Assembly (NCBI GenBank): GCA_023398495.1
Contig: JAEWSG010000170.1
Location: forward strand, 1 to 6,357
Reading direction: 5' to 3'
From: Bacillota bacterium
GTDB lineage: Bacteria; Bacillota; Clostridia; Acetivibrionales; Acetivibrionaceae
Length of the DNA stretch: 6,357 bases
The notes beneath the pieces were generated by a model. That model made no database searches, was not told where the DNA came from, and worked only from the letters and a program-made list of their open reading frames with translations. The translations under genes and the position numbers were made by a program. Shown here piece after piece: positions 1-5,498 of this stretch (the stretch's first letter is position 1; each line of letters starts with the position of its first letter).

Positions 1-444
1 GTGGCAGAATTCTTTTATGGCCGTGGAAGAAACTACTTATGGAGTTTGCTTCCCAAAGCTTTTGAATCCGAGGATCTGAAAAAAGCTTCGCTTGTTGAAA
101 AGAAACTTTTTATTAAAAGTCGAAAAATAGATTTCATTGATTTAATATCACAAATGGAATCTGAGGAAGTGACAAAAACAAGTTTTTACGATGGAAGTCT
201 TGATAAGAGCGAAATTATTTGGAGAGATGTAATTTCTGAAATAGATAATCTCAAGAATTTAAAAAGAGTCTGTTTTACGAGAAAGACATTTGCAGATATA
301 CCAAAAATGAAAGTCCAAATTGAATCCATTAGGCATCACTGTATTACAAATAAGATAGATTTCAGTTATTTGGTCACACCAGCAAGATACTATAATGAAG
401 TAAAACAAGAGGAGTGGACTGGTTTTCTTCTTGGATCCAACTGA
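1..444 (+). CDS. Uracil-DNA glycosylase superfamily-like protein, 5' end cut by window
   Basis: The last 147 codons of a gene, read in frame from base 1 to a TGA stop. The segment FFYGRGRNYLW (residues 4-14), the stretch around KLFIKSRKIDFIDLIS (35-50), KRVCFTRKTF (88-97) and the final LVTPARYYNEVKQEEW (124-139) resemble a family of glycosylase-fold proteins (uracil/mismatch DNA glycosylase superfamily) that I recall from Bacteroidota. Such proteins would remove damaged or mispaired bases from DNA. The GTG at base 1 is probably not the real start: the family normally has about 30 more residues carrying the first active-site motif, which would lie upstream of the window. That motif cannot be checked here, so catalytic activity is unproven. 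The coding sequence looks AT-richer than the next gene. It is followed by about 100 bp without a gene. Confidence 0.6.
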   Translation: MAEFFYGRGRNYLWSLLPKAFESEDLKKASLVEKKLFIKSRKIDFIDLISQMESEEVTKTSFYDGSLDKSEIIWRDVISEIDNLKNLKRVCFTRKTFADIPKMKVQIESIRHHCITNKIDFSYLVTPARYYNEVKQEEWTGFLLGSN

Positions 445-455
445 TTATCACCTTC

Positions 456-488
456 TTGCCATCCGGTTAATATTTGTTAAAAAATTTG
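456..488 (+). promoter_or_regulatory. Weak candidate Bacteroidota promoter for the deiminase gene
   Basis: A TTG at 456-458 is followed after 22 bp by AAAATTTG (481-488), one mismatch from the -7 consensus TAnnTTTG. Spacing falls in the 17-23 bp range reported for Flavobacterium/Bacteroides promoters. It would give a leader of roughly 50 bases before the ATG at 545. The mismatch lies in the important TA, and AT-rich DNA yields such matches by chance, so this is weak. Confidence 0.25.
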
Positions 489-501
489 CCTCCCTCTCTG
501 T

Positions 502-536
502 GGGTTCGGACCTTCGGTTGGTCAATCACTAAACCC
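502..536 (+). other. Possible leader stem-loop before the deiminase gene
   Basis: GGGTT (502-506) can pair with AACCC (532-536). Inside it, GACC (509-512) can pair with GGTC (520-523) around a 7-base loop. The hairpin ends 8 bases before the ATG at 545. It has no T-tract, so it does not look like a terminator. A three-codon reading frame (ATG at 537, TGA at 546-548) overlaps the deiminase start codon as ATGA. Pairing is short and may be chance. Confidence 0.2.
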
Positions 537-544
537 ATGAACCA

Positions 545-1423
545 ATGATCAGCGACAACGAAACCAACAAAGTTTACTTCTCAAATCAGTCAACATACGA
601 TTTTAAGCCTGAGTTAAAAGAGTTAATGGCCATACTTGATGAATATGGCATTGAATACGGATTTATCAATGGCACCAGGGATTACTTCTGCAGGGATTAT
701 ATGCCGATTCAGATTGATGAAGATACGGTGGTGAGGTTTAAATTCAGGCCGGATTACCTGCTCAATAATCCGCTACAGCGCAAGAATGTTACCAACACCA
801 GCCTGGTTTACCGGCGCAATGATTTGTTAAAGAACTTCCGCACCATTGAGAGTGATATTATCCTTGATGGGGGGAATGTGGTAAAATGTAAATCGAAGGT
901 TATCATTACCGGCAAGGTTTTAACCGATAATCCTCAATTGGATAAAATTACGTCTGCAGAGACGCGGCGCGGAATGTCTCCACAGACGGCCGGATTACCA
1001 GATGCGTTTCCGGGTGTTGAGATCATCATCATTCCGCGCTATCCCAATGAACCAACCGGTCATGCCGACGGGCTGGTGCGTTTTGTTGATGAAGAGAGGG
1101 TTATGACAATAAACCTGGATTATGAGATCCAGCCATGGAAGGATGATTTTAAAAAAGCATTATCGGATGCAGGCCTTAAAATAATTTCCCTCCCCACTCT
1201 GCCTGATTACTCAGAGGACGACTGGGCATACATTAATTTCCTACAGGTAAAAAACCTCATAATAATCCCTGCCCTAGATAAAACTAAAGACCCCATAATT
1301 GAAGAATTCTTTAAAAGAACATTTCCAGATTACAAGATCAGAATGGTAAAAGCCAACAGGATTCTTGCACAAGGTGGGGGGCTGAATTGCTTTAGCTGGA
1401 CGATGAAAAAGGCTAATGGCTAA
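545..1423 (+). CDS. Agmatine deiminase / peptidyl-arginine deiminase family protein
   Basis: A 292-residue protein of the PAD_porph/agmatine deiminase family (guanidino-group-modifying, pentein fold). Members hydrolyse the guanidino group of agmatine or arginine-like substrates through a covalent cysteine intermediate. The expected landmarks are in order: TRDYFCRDYMPIQ (44-56), with the acidic substrate residue D51; DGGN (108-111); GHADG (172-176), holding the catalytic His173 and Asp175; and GGGLNC (277-282), with the nucleophile Cys282. No signal peptide is visible, so it is probably cytoplasmic. The ATG at 545 is chosen because the N-terminus (MISDNETNKVYFSN) matches the usual start of this subfamily. 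Classical agmatine deiminases have GGGxHC before the nucleophile; here it is GGGLNC, as in a separate Bacteroidota-type subfamily, so the substrate is uncertain. The stop codon lies within a 7-bp tandem repeat. It may be co-transcribed with the glycohydrolase gene 71 bp downstream. Confidence 0.88.
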   Translation: MISDNETNKVYFSNQSTYDFKPELKELMAILDEYGIEYGFINGTRDYFCRDYMPIQIDEDTVVRFKFRPDYLLNNPLQRKNVTNTSLVYRRNDLLKNFRTIESDIILDGGNVVKCKSKVIITGKVLTDNPQLDKITSAETRRGMSPQTAGLPDAFPGVEIIIIPRYPNEPTGHADGLVRFVDEERVMTINLDYEIQPWKDDFKKALSDAGLKIISLPTLPDYSEDDWAYINFLQVKNLIIIPALDKTKDPIIEEFFKRTFPDYKIRMVKANRILAQGGGLNCFSWTMKKANG

Positions 1424-1431
1424 AGGCTAAA
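1411..1431 (+). repeat. Three tandem 7-bp units over the deiminase stop codon
   Basis: GGCTAAT (1411-1417), GGCTAAA (1418-1424) and GGCTAAA (1425-1431) stand head to tail, with one base differing in the first unit. The stop TAA of the deiminase gene (1421-1423) lies in the second unit. Because the unit is 7 bp, a gain or loss of a copy upstream of the stop would change the reading frame of the last codons only. Confidence 0.75.
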
Positions 1432-1494
1432 ATATTTTGCCTACCTTTAAATGTTATCAGATCAAATAGGCAGAACTCTAAAATTTAGTATTTT

Positions 1495-2595
1495 ATGTCA
1501 AAATTACCCATAACCAATTATATCGGTTGCCTTATAGGCGGCGCTGCAGGTGATGCTTTGGGTGCTCCGGTTGAATTCCTTACGCTGCAACAGATCAGGA
1601 ACCATTATGGGCAACAGGGAGTAACAGGGTATGTGGAGTTTGGCGAGGGTTCAGGAGAGTTCACTGATGATACGCAAATGACTCTCTTCACGGCAGAGGC
1701 CCTTTTGAGGGCATACCACCGTGCAATGCTTAAAGGTATTGGCGGTGCATTGAATACCATAGCTCATCATTCGTACCTGCGCTGGCTTCATACACAGGGT
1801 GAAACTGTGAGTTGTGAAAATATCCATCATGGCGTGTATGATCTTGAAGGCTGGCTTATTAGGCAAAAACTCCTTTACAAAAGACGGGCTCCAGGGAATA
1901 CCTGCATCAGCGCACTCGAAAGCGGAATTGCAGGATCTGTTGAGAACCCAATCAATAACAGCAAAGGCTGCGGAACCATCATGAGGATGGCGCCGGTTGG
2001 ACTTATATGGCCAGGCAATGCCGAAGATGCTTTTAAACATGGTTGCGACCTGGCTGCCATTACCCATGGACATCCGTCAGGTTACCTGAGTGCCGGTTTC
2101 TTTGCAGCGGTAATTTCTGAAATAGCTGCAGGCAATAAAATCATCGATGCCATTCATGATGTTTCAACCATTCTCAAGCACTGGGACCATCACCATGAAA
2201 CCCTTGAAGCCGTTAACAAAGCACTGGCTCTGGCAAAAGAGGTATATATTCCGGGTGTTAAACCCCACCCTGAAATGATTAAACAGCTGGGTGCCGGCTG
2301 GGTTGCCGAAGAGGCACTGGCCATATCGCTCTTTGCATCATTGATCTTTGAAAAAGATTTCCGCAGTGGGGTATTGTATGCCGTAAACCACGGTGGCGAC
2401 AGCGACAGCACCGGTTCCATCACCGGCAACATACTCGGCCTGATAAACGGCTTAGAAAGCATTCCACCTGAATGGGTCACAAACCTGAAAGGAAACGAAA
2501 TCGTTGCAACCATCGCCCAGGACCTACACACTGGTGTAAAAGGTGATTCATTCGACATGGATAATGAATGGTGGGAGAAGTATCCGGGGTATTAA
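1495..2595 (+). CDS. ADP-ribosylglycohydrolase (DraG/ARH family)
   Basis: A 366-residue member of the ADP-ribosylglycohydrolase family, all-alpha enzymes with a two-magnesium centre that remove ADP-ribose from modified targets such as arginine (DraG, ARH1) or related substrates. The family signatures are intact. The N-terminal GCLIGGAAGDALGAPVEF (11-28) is present. FTDDTQM (56-62) gives the first metal ligands T57, D58 and D59. KGCGTIMRMAPVG (157-169) follows, then AITHGHP (188-194). NHGGDSDSTGSI (298-309) provides the second ligand set D302, D304 and S305/T306. The length is at the longer end for the family, with a C-terminal tail after about residue 330. No signal peptide or membrane segment is seen. 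The ATG at 1495 places the GCLIGG motif at the usual distance from the start; its upstream bases are AT-rich with no Shine-Dalgarno. The gene ends 2 bp from the stop of the convergent minus-strand gene. The true substrate (protein, nucleic acid or small molecule) cannot be read from the sequence. Confidence 0.93.
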   Translation: MSKLPITNYIGCLIGGAAGDALGAPVEFLTLQQIRNHYGQQGVTGYVEFGEGSGEFTDDTQMTLFTAEALLRAYHRAMLKGIGGALNTIAHHSYLRWLHTQGETVSCENIHHGVYDLEGWLIRQKLLYKRRAPGNTCISALESGIAGSVENPINNSKGCGTIMRMAPVGLIWPGNAEDAFKHGCDLAAITHGHPSGYLSAGFFAAVISEIAAGNKIIDAIHDVSTILKHWDHHHETLEAVNKALALAKEVYIPGVKPHPEMIKQLGAGWVAEEALAISLFASLIFEKDFRSGVLYAVNHGGDSDSTGSITGNILGLINGLESIPPEWVTNLKGNEIVATIAQDLHTGVKGDSFDMDNEWWEKYPGY

Positions 2596-2597
2596 TC

Positions 2598-2951
2598 TTA
2601 CTTCCTTCTATGCTTAATACACGGCCTGCGTGCCTCTCTCTCCATCCAGTTATTGAATCTGCCATACTTAAAATAAACCTTCAGGTAGTTGTAATAAAAG
2701 CTTGTCAGGCCCATTCTTTGATACTGCTTCCAGTGCTCCATTTCATGCCGATAAACGGTACAGGGTTCATTCCTGTTTTCATTTTTGAACTGTTTTTCGA
2801 TGAACATACCAAATGGAGGTAATGTAATGGCCATTTGTTTTCCGGGTATTTTGAACGGAAGGTAAACTACTGTTGGATGCCTGATAATATTAAGTGCAAT
2901 GATTCCAATGATGATGATGATCAGAATGGAAATACTCAGTTTGAGCTTCAT
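2598..2951 (-). CDS. Small membrane-anchored HExxH (zincin-like) protein
   Basis: A 117-residue protein. Residues 5-22 form a very hydrophobic, isoleucine-rich segment after MKLK, read as a membrane anchor or uncleaved signal. Residues 69-73 are HEMEH, matching the HExxH zinc-binding and catalytic motif of zincin metallopeptidases. The motif is followed by WKQYQRMGLTSFYYNYL and then MEREARR (103-109), whose glutamates (E104, E106) could give the third zinc ligand, as in other short HExxH proteins of the type RHExxHWxQ...E.EA. It may be a minimal extracytoplasmic protease or a non-catalytic relative; the substrate is unknown. The strand choice rests on this motif and the membrane segment; open frames on the + strand over the same bases have neither. 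Five isoleucine codons in a row come from an ATG/ATC triplet run near 2908-2921. It is convergent with the glycohydrolase gene and divergent from the vWA gene. Confidence 0.75.
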   Translation of the reverse strand: MKLKLSISILIIIIIGIIALNIIRHPTVVYLPFKIPGKQMAITLPPFGMFIEKQFKNENRNEPCTVYRHEMEHWKQYQRMGLTSFYYNYLKVYFKYGRFNNWMEREARRPCIKHRRK

Positions 2952-2956
2952 GTGAA

Positions 2957-2968
2957 TTCAAGCTTGAA
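2957..2968. repeat. 12-bp perfect palindrome upstream of the HExxH gene
   Basis: TTCAAGCTTGAA is a perfect inverted repeat without a spacer, starting 6 bp upstream of the minus-strand ATG at 2951. Its position in the leader of that gene would fit an operator or RNA hairpin, but a 12-bp palindrome in AT-rich intergenic DNA may be chance. Confidence 0.4.
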
Positions 2969-2992
2969 AAGGATAGTCGTTCTGCGAATATC

Positions 2993-3006
2993 GCAAATAT
3001 ATTTGC
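2993..3006. promoter_or_regulatory. Palindromic, two-way -7 promoter element between divergent genes
   Basis: GCAAATATATTTGC is a perfect 14-bp palindrome. On the + strand it contains TATATTTG (2998-3005), an exact match to the Bacteroidota -7 consensus TAnnTTTG, 29 bp before the vWA ATG at 3035. By symmetry the minus strand carries the same exact element (3001 down to 2994), 42 bp before the ATG of the HExxH gene at 2951. I see no good TTG -33 element at 17-23 bp on either side, so strength is uncertain. The symmetry could also make it a repressor site. Confidence 0.5.
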
Positions 3007-3034
3007 TGAATCATTAAAAAAAAACTTAAATACC

Positions 3035-3682
3035 ATGAAAAACAAGAGAACGTATTATCATCTTATCCTCGACAGAAGCGGATCAATGAGCAGTTGCATT
3101 GAAGAGACCATAACCGGCGTTAACAGCCAGATACGCAGGATAAAGGAGCTTGCCGCAAGGTTCCCTGATCAGGAGATCGTTACTTCGCTGAGCCTCTTCA
3201 ACCAGAAAGTTAGCCTTGTGCGCGACAGGGTGAGGCCTGACGAACTGAACGAAGTGAGCTTTGCGGATTACAAACCTGATGGCATGACGGCTTTGTACGA
3301 TGCCATCGGAATATCTGTCAGCCATCTGAATAAGCAGATCTCGAAAGAAATTGAAAATAATGAGGCTTCTGTTGTGGTGGTTATTTTTACTGACGGTTAC
3401 GAAAACTTCTCACGACAATATAACCATCAGAGAATATCATCAATAATCAAAGAGCTTGAGCTCACCGGAAAATGGACTTTCAGTTATGTAGGGGCATCAC
3501 TCGATGCAGTGAATATCGCCGTCAGTCTTAATATTAAAGCTTCAAATGCCGCACATTACTCGATTCAGGATACTGAAATACAATTCCATAACCTCTCAAA
3601 CCGCATGGAAAAGTATATCAATTTGAAAGATCAGGGTATTATTTCAGATGAATTCCTTGAAAATGAAAATCCTAACGATTAA
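3035..3682 (+). CDS. von Willebrand factor A (vWA) domain protein with intact MIDAS
   Basis: A 215-residue protein that is almost entirely one vWA domain. The metal-ion-dependent adhesion site is complete: DRSGSM (D13, S15, S17), the conserved threonine in DGMTALYDA (T85), and the aspartate in FTDGYEN (D120). vWA domains of this cytoplasmic bacterial type (the TerY-like kind) bind partner proteins through the bound divalent metal and often act as scaffolds with ATPases, kinases or phosphatases. No signal peptide or membrane segment is visible. The beta strands HLILD, TSLSLFN, VVVVIFT and WTFSYVG are where the fold requires. The acidic C-terminal tail (about 185-215) is probably helical. The ATG at 3035 follows nine adenines and an exact TAnnTTTG box, a typical Bacteroidota start context without Shine-Dalgarno. 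The next gene begins 23 bp after the stop, suggesting co-transcription. The partner is not known; the downstream 372-residue protein is the nearest candidate. Confidence 0.9.
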   Translation: MKNKRTYYHLILDRSGSMSSCIEETITGVNSQIRRIKELAARFPDQEIVTSLSLFNQKVSLVRDRVRPDELNEVSFADYKPDGMTALYDAIGISVSHLNKQISKEIENNEASVVVVIFTDGYENFSRQYNHQRISSIIKELELTGKWTFSYVGASLDAVNIAVSLNIKASNAAHYSIQDTEIQFHNLSNRMEKYINLKDQGIISDEFLENENPND

Positions 3683-3687
3683 CTTTG
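3657..3687 (+). promoter_or_regulatory. Promoter inside the end of the vWA gene
   Basis: TTG at 3657-3659, a 20-bp spacer, and TAACTTTG at 3680-3687 match both parts of the Bacteroidota promoter (TTG, 17-23 bp, TAnnTTTG) exactly. The -7 element overlaps the TAA stop of the vWA gene. It lies 18 bp upstream of the ATG at 3706, giving a short leader. It is the best promoter match in the window and would allow the 372-residue protein to be expressed independently of the vWA gene. Confidence 0.6.
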
Positions 3688-3705
3688 ATCACAAAATAAT
3701 CGGTC

Positions 3706-4824
3706 ATGAACATCCATCTTATAAGGGATTCAGATTTCAGTCAACAGGAGTTTGATTCGGTAGTATCTATATTGCACAAATATCCTGGCCCTGTAAAATT
3801 CATAGGTCATGAAAAGCCTGTGGAATATAAAGAGGAAGATCTGATAAAAGAAGAATGGGAGAATGAAAGGGCCCGAACTAAAGTGAACTATTCGTATAGT
3901 AATCAGTACAACATTATACCCGTATCTAAGGCCAGTTGGGGCACCATTTTCATCCAATGTGACATTGGGCGCATTCAAAATAGAATTTCTGTTGAAGAAC
4001 CGGTTGTTCTATTAACGCATCAGGCAAATGAGCTCAACTGGTTCCAGGGGGCTGATCCTTCAGGCAAGAAAAATATTTTTGTTCAGACCAGCATGTGGGA
4101 CCTCTATATCAAAGGTGAAGCTATCTATCCCGTTGCTTATCAGATAGCTTCCATCCCTTTAAAGATTCTTATGTATGATGACTTCAATGAACGGGTTCGC
4201 CAATCTCATAGAGAACCCAGAGGTTGCCTGAACGACTTCTGTGGGAATAAAACTGAGATCATGGAAAAGCTGCTTAAGGTAGATGTTTGTAGTGAGTGCC
4301 GCCAGATCATTGAAGAAAAACAGATAAATAAACATATCCTGCGGCAGGTGTTTGCCATTCTTGAAGGAATAAGGAAAAAAATTTCCTTTTATACCATTCT
4401 TACAGAAAATCCCGAACCTGTCCTTCTTAAAGTCCATTACCAGGACCGGACCTTTATACTCCCCGATCTTAATATAGAGTTGCCGTTTGATGCAATGGAA
4501 ATGACAGTATATCATTTCTTCCTTAACCACCCTGAAGGAATTTCATATTCCACTCTTCCAAATGACCATTATAATGAACTGTATAATTTATACTGGCATT
4601 ATTGTGATACTGAAGTAGAAAAAACAATCGAAAAGACTGTCAAAAGATTATGCAACAATAAGGATACCATGAGCAATGTAGTTACACGTATCCGGTCTAT
4701 AATAAATGAAAACATACCTGAGCATATCGCTGGTTTTTATGTAATAGACCGAAAGAACGGCCGAAAGCAGCGAATAAGCATCGACAGGCAGTATGTCAAA
4801 ATTATATATCCACCGGTGATATAA
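3706..4824 (+). CDS. Uncharacterised protein with four-cysteine motif and C-terminal FLNHPEGI domain
   Basis: A 372-residue protein without a firm functional assignment. It shows three parts. First, an N-terminal alpha/beta region (about 1-160) includes LLTHQANELNWF (102-113) and FVQTSMWDLYI (125-135), then a helix around YPVAYQIASIPLKI. Second, RGCLNDFCGN with C174 and C179, then VCSECRQ with C195 and C198, makes a C-x4-C-x15-C-x2-C pattern likely to bind zinc. Third, a C-terminal domain (about 255-366) with the hallmark FFLNHPEGI (271-279), TRIRSIINENI (327-337) and a basic end, KNGRKQRISIDRQYVKI. This third type of domain recurs in Bacteroidota hypothetical proteins and looks helical, perhaps winged-helix-like. 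The first two parts resemble proteins I faintly recall as degenerate zincin-like folds, but no HExxH is present here. Codon use is AT-richer than in the vWA gene. The ATG follows a strong promoter match at 3657-3687. A regulatory or nucleic-acid-binding role is inference only. Confidence 0.7.
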   Translation: MNIHLIRDSDFSQQEFDSVVSILHKYPGPVKFIGHEKPVEYKEEDLIKEEWENERARTKVNYSYSNQYNIIPVSKASWGTIFIQCDIGRIQNRISVEEPVVLLTHQANELNWFQGADPSGKKNIFVQTSMWDLYIKGEAIYPVAYQIASIPLKILMYDDFNERVRQSHREPRGCLNDFCGNKTEIMEKLLKVDVCSECRQIIEEKQINKHILRQVFAILEGIRKKISFYTILTENPEPVLLKVHYQDRTFILPDLNIELPFDAMEMTVYHFFLNHPEGISYSTLPNDHYNELYNLYWHYCDTEVEKTIEKTVKRLCNNKDTMSNVVTRIRSIINENIPEHIAGFYVIDRKNGRKQRISIDRQYVKIIYPPVI

Positions 4825-4866
4825 ATTCAAGCTTTAAAATTCGAGTCGCCCCTTTACCTTACCACA

Positions 4867-4874
4867 TACTTTTG
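4867..4874 (+). promoter_or_regulatory. -7 promoter element before the 145-residue gene
   Basis: TACTTTTG matches TAnnTTTG exactly and is followed by C, as in many Bacteroides promoters. It lies 21 bp upstream of the ATG at 4896, with an A-rich stretch (4881-4888) between. No TTG is found at 17-23 bp upstream; TTCG at 4840-4843 is the nearest weak substitute. A near copy of the surrounding 16 bp occurs at 5527-5542. Confidence 0.5.
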
Positions 4875-4895
4875 CTATGTTAAAAAAATGGCAAA

Positions 4896-5333
4896 ATGTA
4901 TAAACTCCAATGTACCATACCGAAAAATCTTATCAGATTTCATTTTAGTCTAGGTCCTATTTCTGTAGAAGATCTTAAAACCATCTATGCACATTTCAAC
5001 CTTTCAGTACCGGATGAGGTAAATTCAAGGAAAGCAGTTCTGCTCTGGAATGAAGGTGAAGATCACAAATTCGTGGAAGATATGTGTTACATAGCAGCCT
5101 TATTGGCTCATCATTGCATTTATTATGTAAAACAACAGGTATCCCAATCGGATATTTACCAGTATCTTGAATTCAGTAAATACATCAGTTTTGATCAGGA
5201 TCGTGTTTTTGATGCTGAACAATATTGTGAAGAGAACTGCTCTACCGAAGGTTTGATAGATAGTTACAACCTTCAGGAACTTGCTCCACTCTTTGAAAAG
5301 TATCCATTTATTAAAACAGGCCTGAGTAATTAA
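4896..5333 (+). CDS. Hypothetical 145-residue acidic protein
   Basis: I do not recognise this protein. It is 145 residues long, acidic and rich in tyrosine and phenylalanine, with five cysteines (6, 64, 74, 111, 115). The cysteines are not spaced like a usual zinc site, apart from C111-x3-C115. The N-terminal half contains a short beta-like segment (FHFSLG, 15-20) and a helix-like stretch ISVEDLKTIYAHF (22-34). The centre, DMCYIAALLAHHCIYYVKQQ (62-81), is a strongly hydrophobic helix but contains two histidines and is more likely a buried helix than a membrane span. No signal peptide is seen. The ATG at 4896 follows an exact -7 promoter element and an A-rich leader; an ATG at 4888 is in another frame. 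It lies 71 bp after the 372-residue gene and 21 bp before the small membrane peptide gene, so the latter two may share a transcript. Coding status is supported by length, codon pattern and leader, not by homology. Confidence 0.7.
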   Translation: MYKLQCTIPKNLIRFHFSLGPISVEDLKTIYAHFNLSVPDEVNSRKAVLLWNEGEDHKFVEDMCYIAALLAHHCIYYVKQQVSQSDIYQYLEFSKYISFDQDRVFDAEQYCEENCSTEGLIDSYNLQELAPLFEKYPFIKTGLSN

Positions 5334-5354
5334 AACCTAATAATCAGCAAAACT

Positions 5355-5486
5355 ATGATGCGTCATATCAGAAAAGCAATTGTAATAGCCATAGCGATAA
5401 CCGTCGTTATGTGGGCATGGGAATATCTCAAAAGGGATACTTCAACCCTGGAGTTTATGAACAGAATAAAGAAGCAGATACGTTGA
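5355..5486 (+). CDS. Predicted 43-residue single-pass membrane peptide
   Basis: A short reading frame starting at the first of two adjacent ATG codons and ending at TGA. The peptide begins MMRHIRK, basic, followed by a hydrophobic run of about 15 residues (AIVIAIAITVVMWAW, 8-22), and then a charged, soluble tail (EYLKRDTSTLEF... ending KKQIR). This is the layout of a small inner-membrane peptide with a cytoplasmic basic N-terminus. It starts 21 bp after the upstream stop and is preceded by an A-rich stretch (CAGCAAAACT), typical of Bacteroidota starts. Its function is unknown. Small membrane peptides next to orphan genes may be membrane-protein regulators or toxins, but nothing here decides this. 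Reading frames this short can arise by chance; the clear charge-hydrophobic-charge pattern and tight spacing favour a real gene. Confidence 0.5.
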   Translation: MMRHIRKAIVIAIAITVVMWAWEYLKRDTSTLEFMNRIKKQIR

Positions 5487-5498
5487 AAGCCTTCAGAA

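Noticed and set aside
1651..2558. Several minus-strand open frames antisense to the glycohydrolase gene
   Set aside because: The + strand protein has all family motifs throughout; the antisense frames show no family features and follow from codon bias.
2908..2921. ATG trinucleotide run as a phase-variable microsatellite
   Set aside because: It is only four units long and in-frame triplets encoding isoleucines in a membrane segment; length change would not shift the frame.
2955..2966. Adjacent EcoRI and HindIII sites (GAATTC, AAGCTT) suggesting vector sequence
   Set aside because: The sites are in a natural intergenic region with no other polylinker sites or vector sequence around them.
2568..3017. 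Two + strand open frames (2568-2822 and 2835-3017) over the HExxH gene
   Set aside because: They overlap the end of the glycohydrolase gene or lie antisense to the HExxH gene and have no recognisable motif. The minus-strand frame has a membrane segment and the HEMEH motif.
3730..4830. Minus-strand open frames antisense to the 372-residue gene
   Set aside because: Their hydrophobic, Phe/Tyr-rich composition is what antisense AT-rich coding DNA gives; no start context or motif supports them.
2955..4834. Shared 11-mer AATTCAAGCTT at 2955-2965 and 4824-4834
   Set aside because: In a window of this length a few repeated 11-mers are expected by chance, especially in AT-rich DNA.
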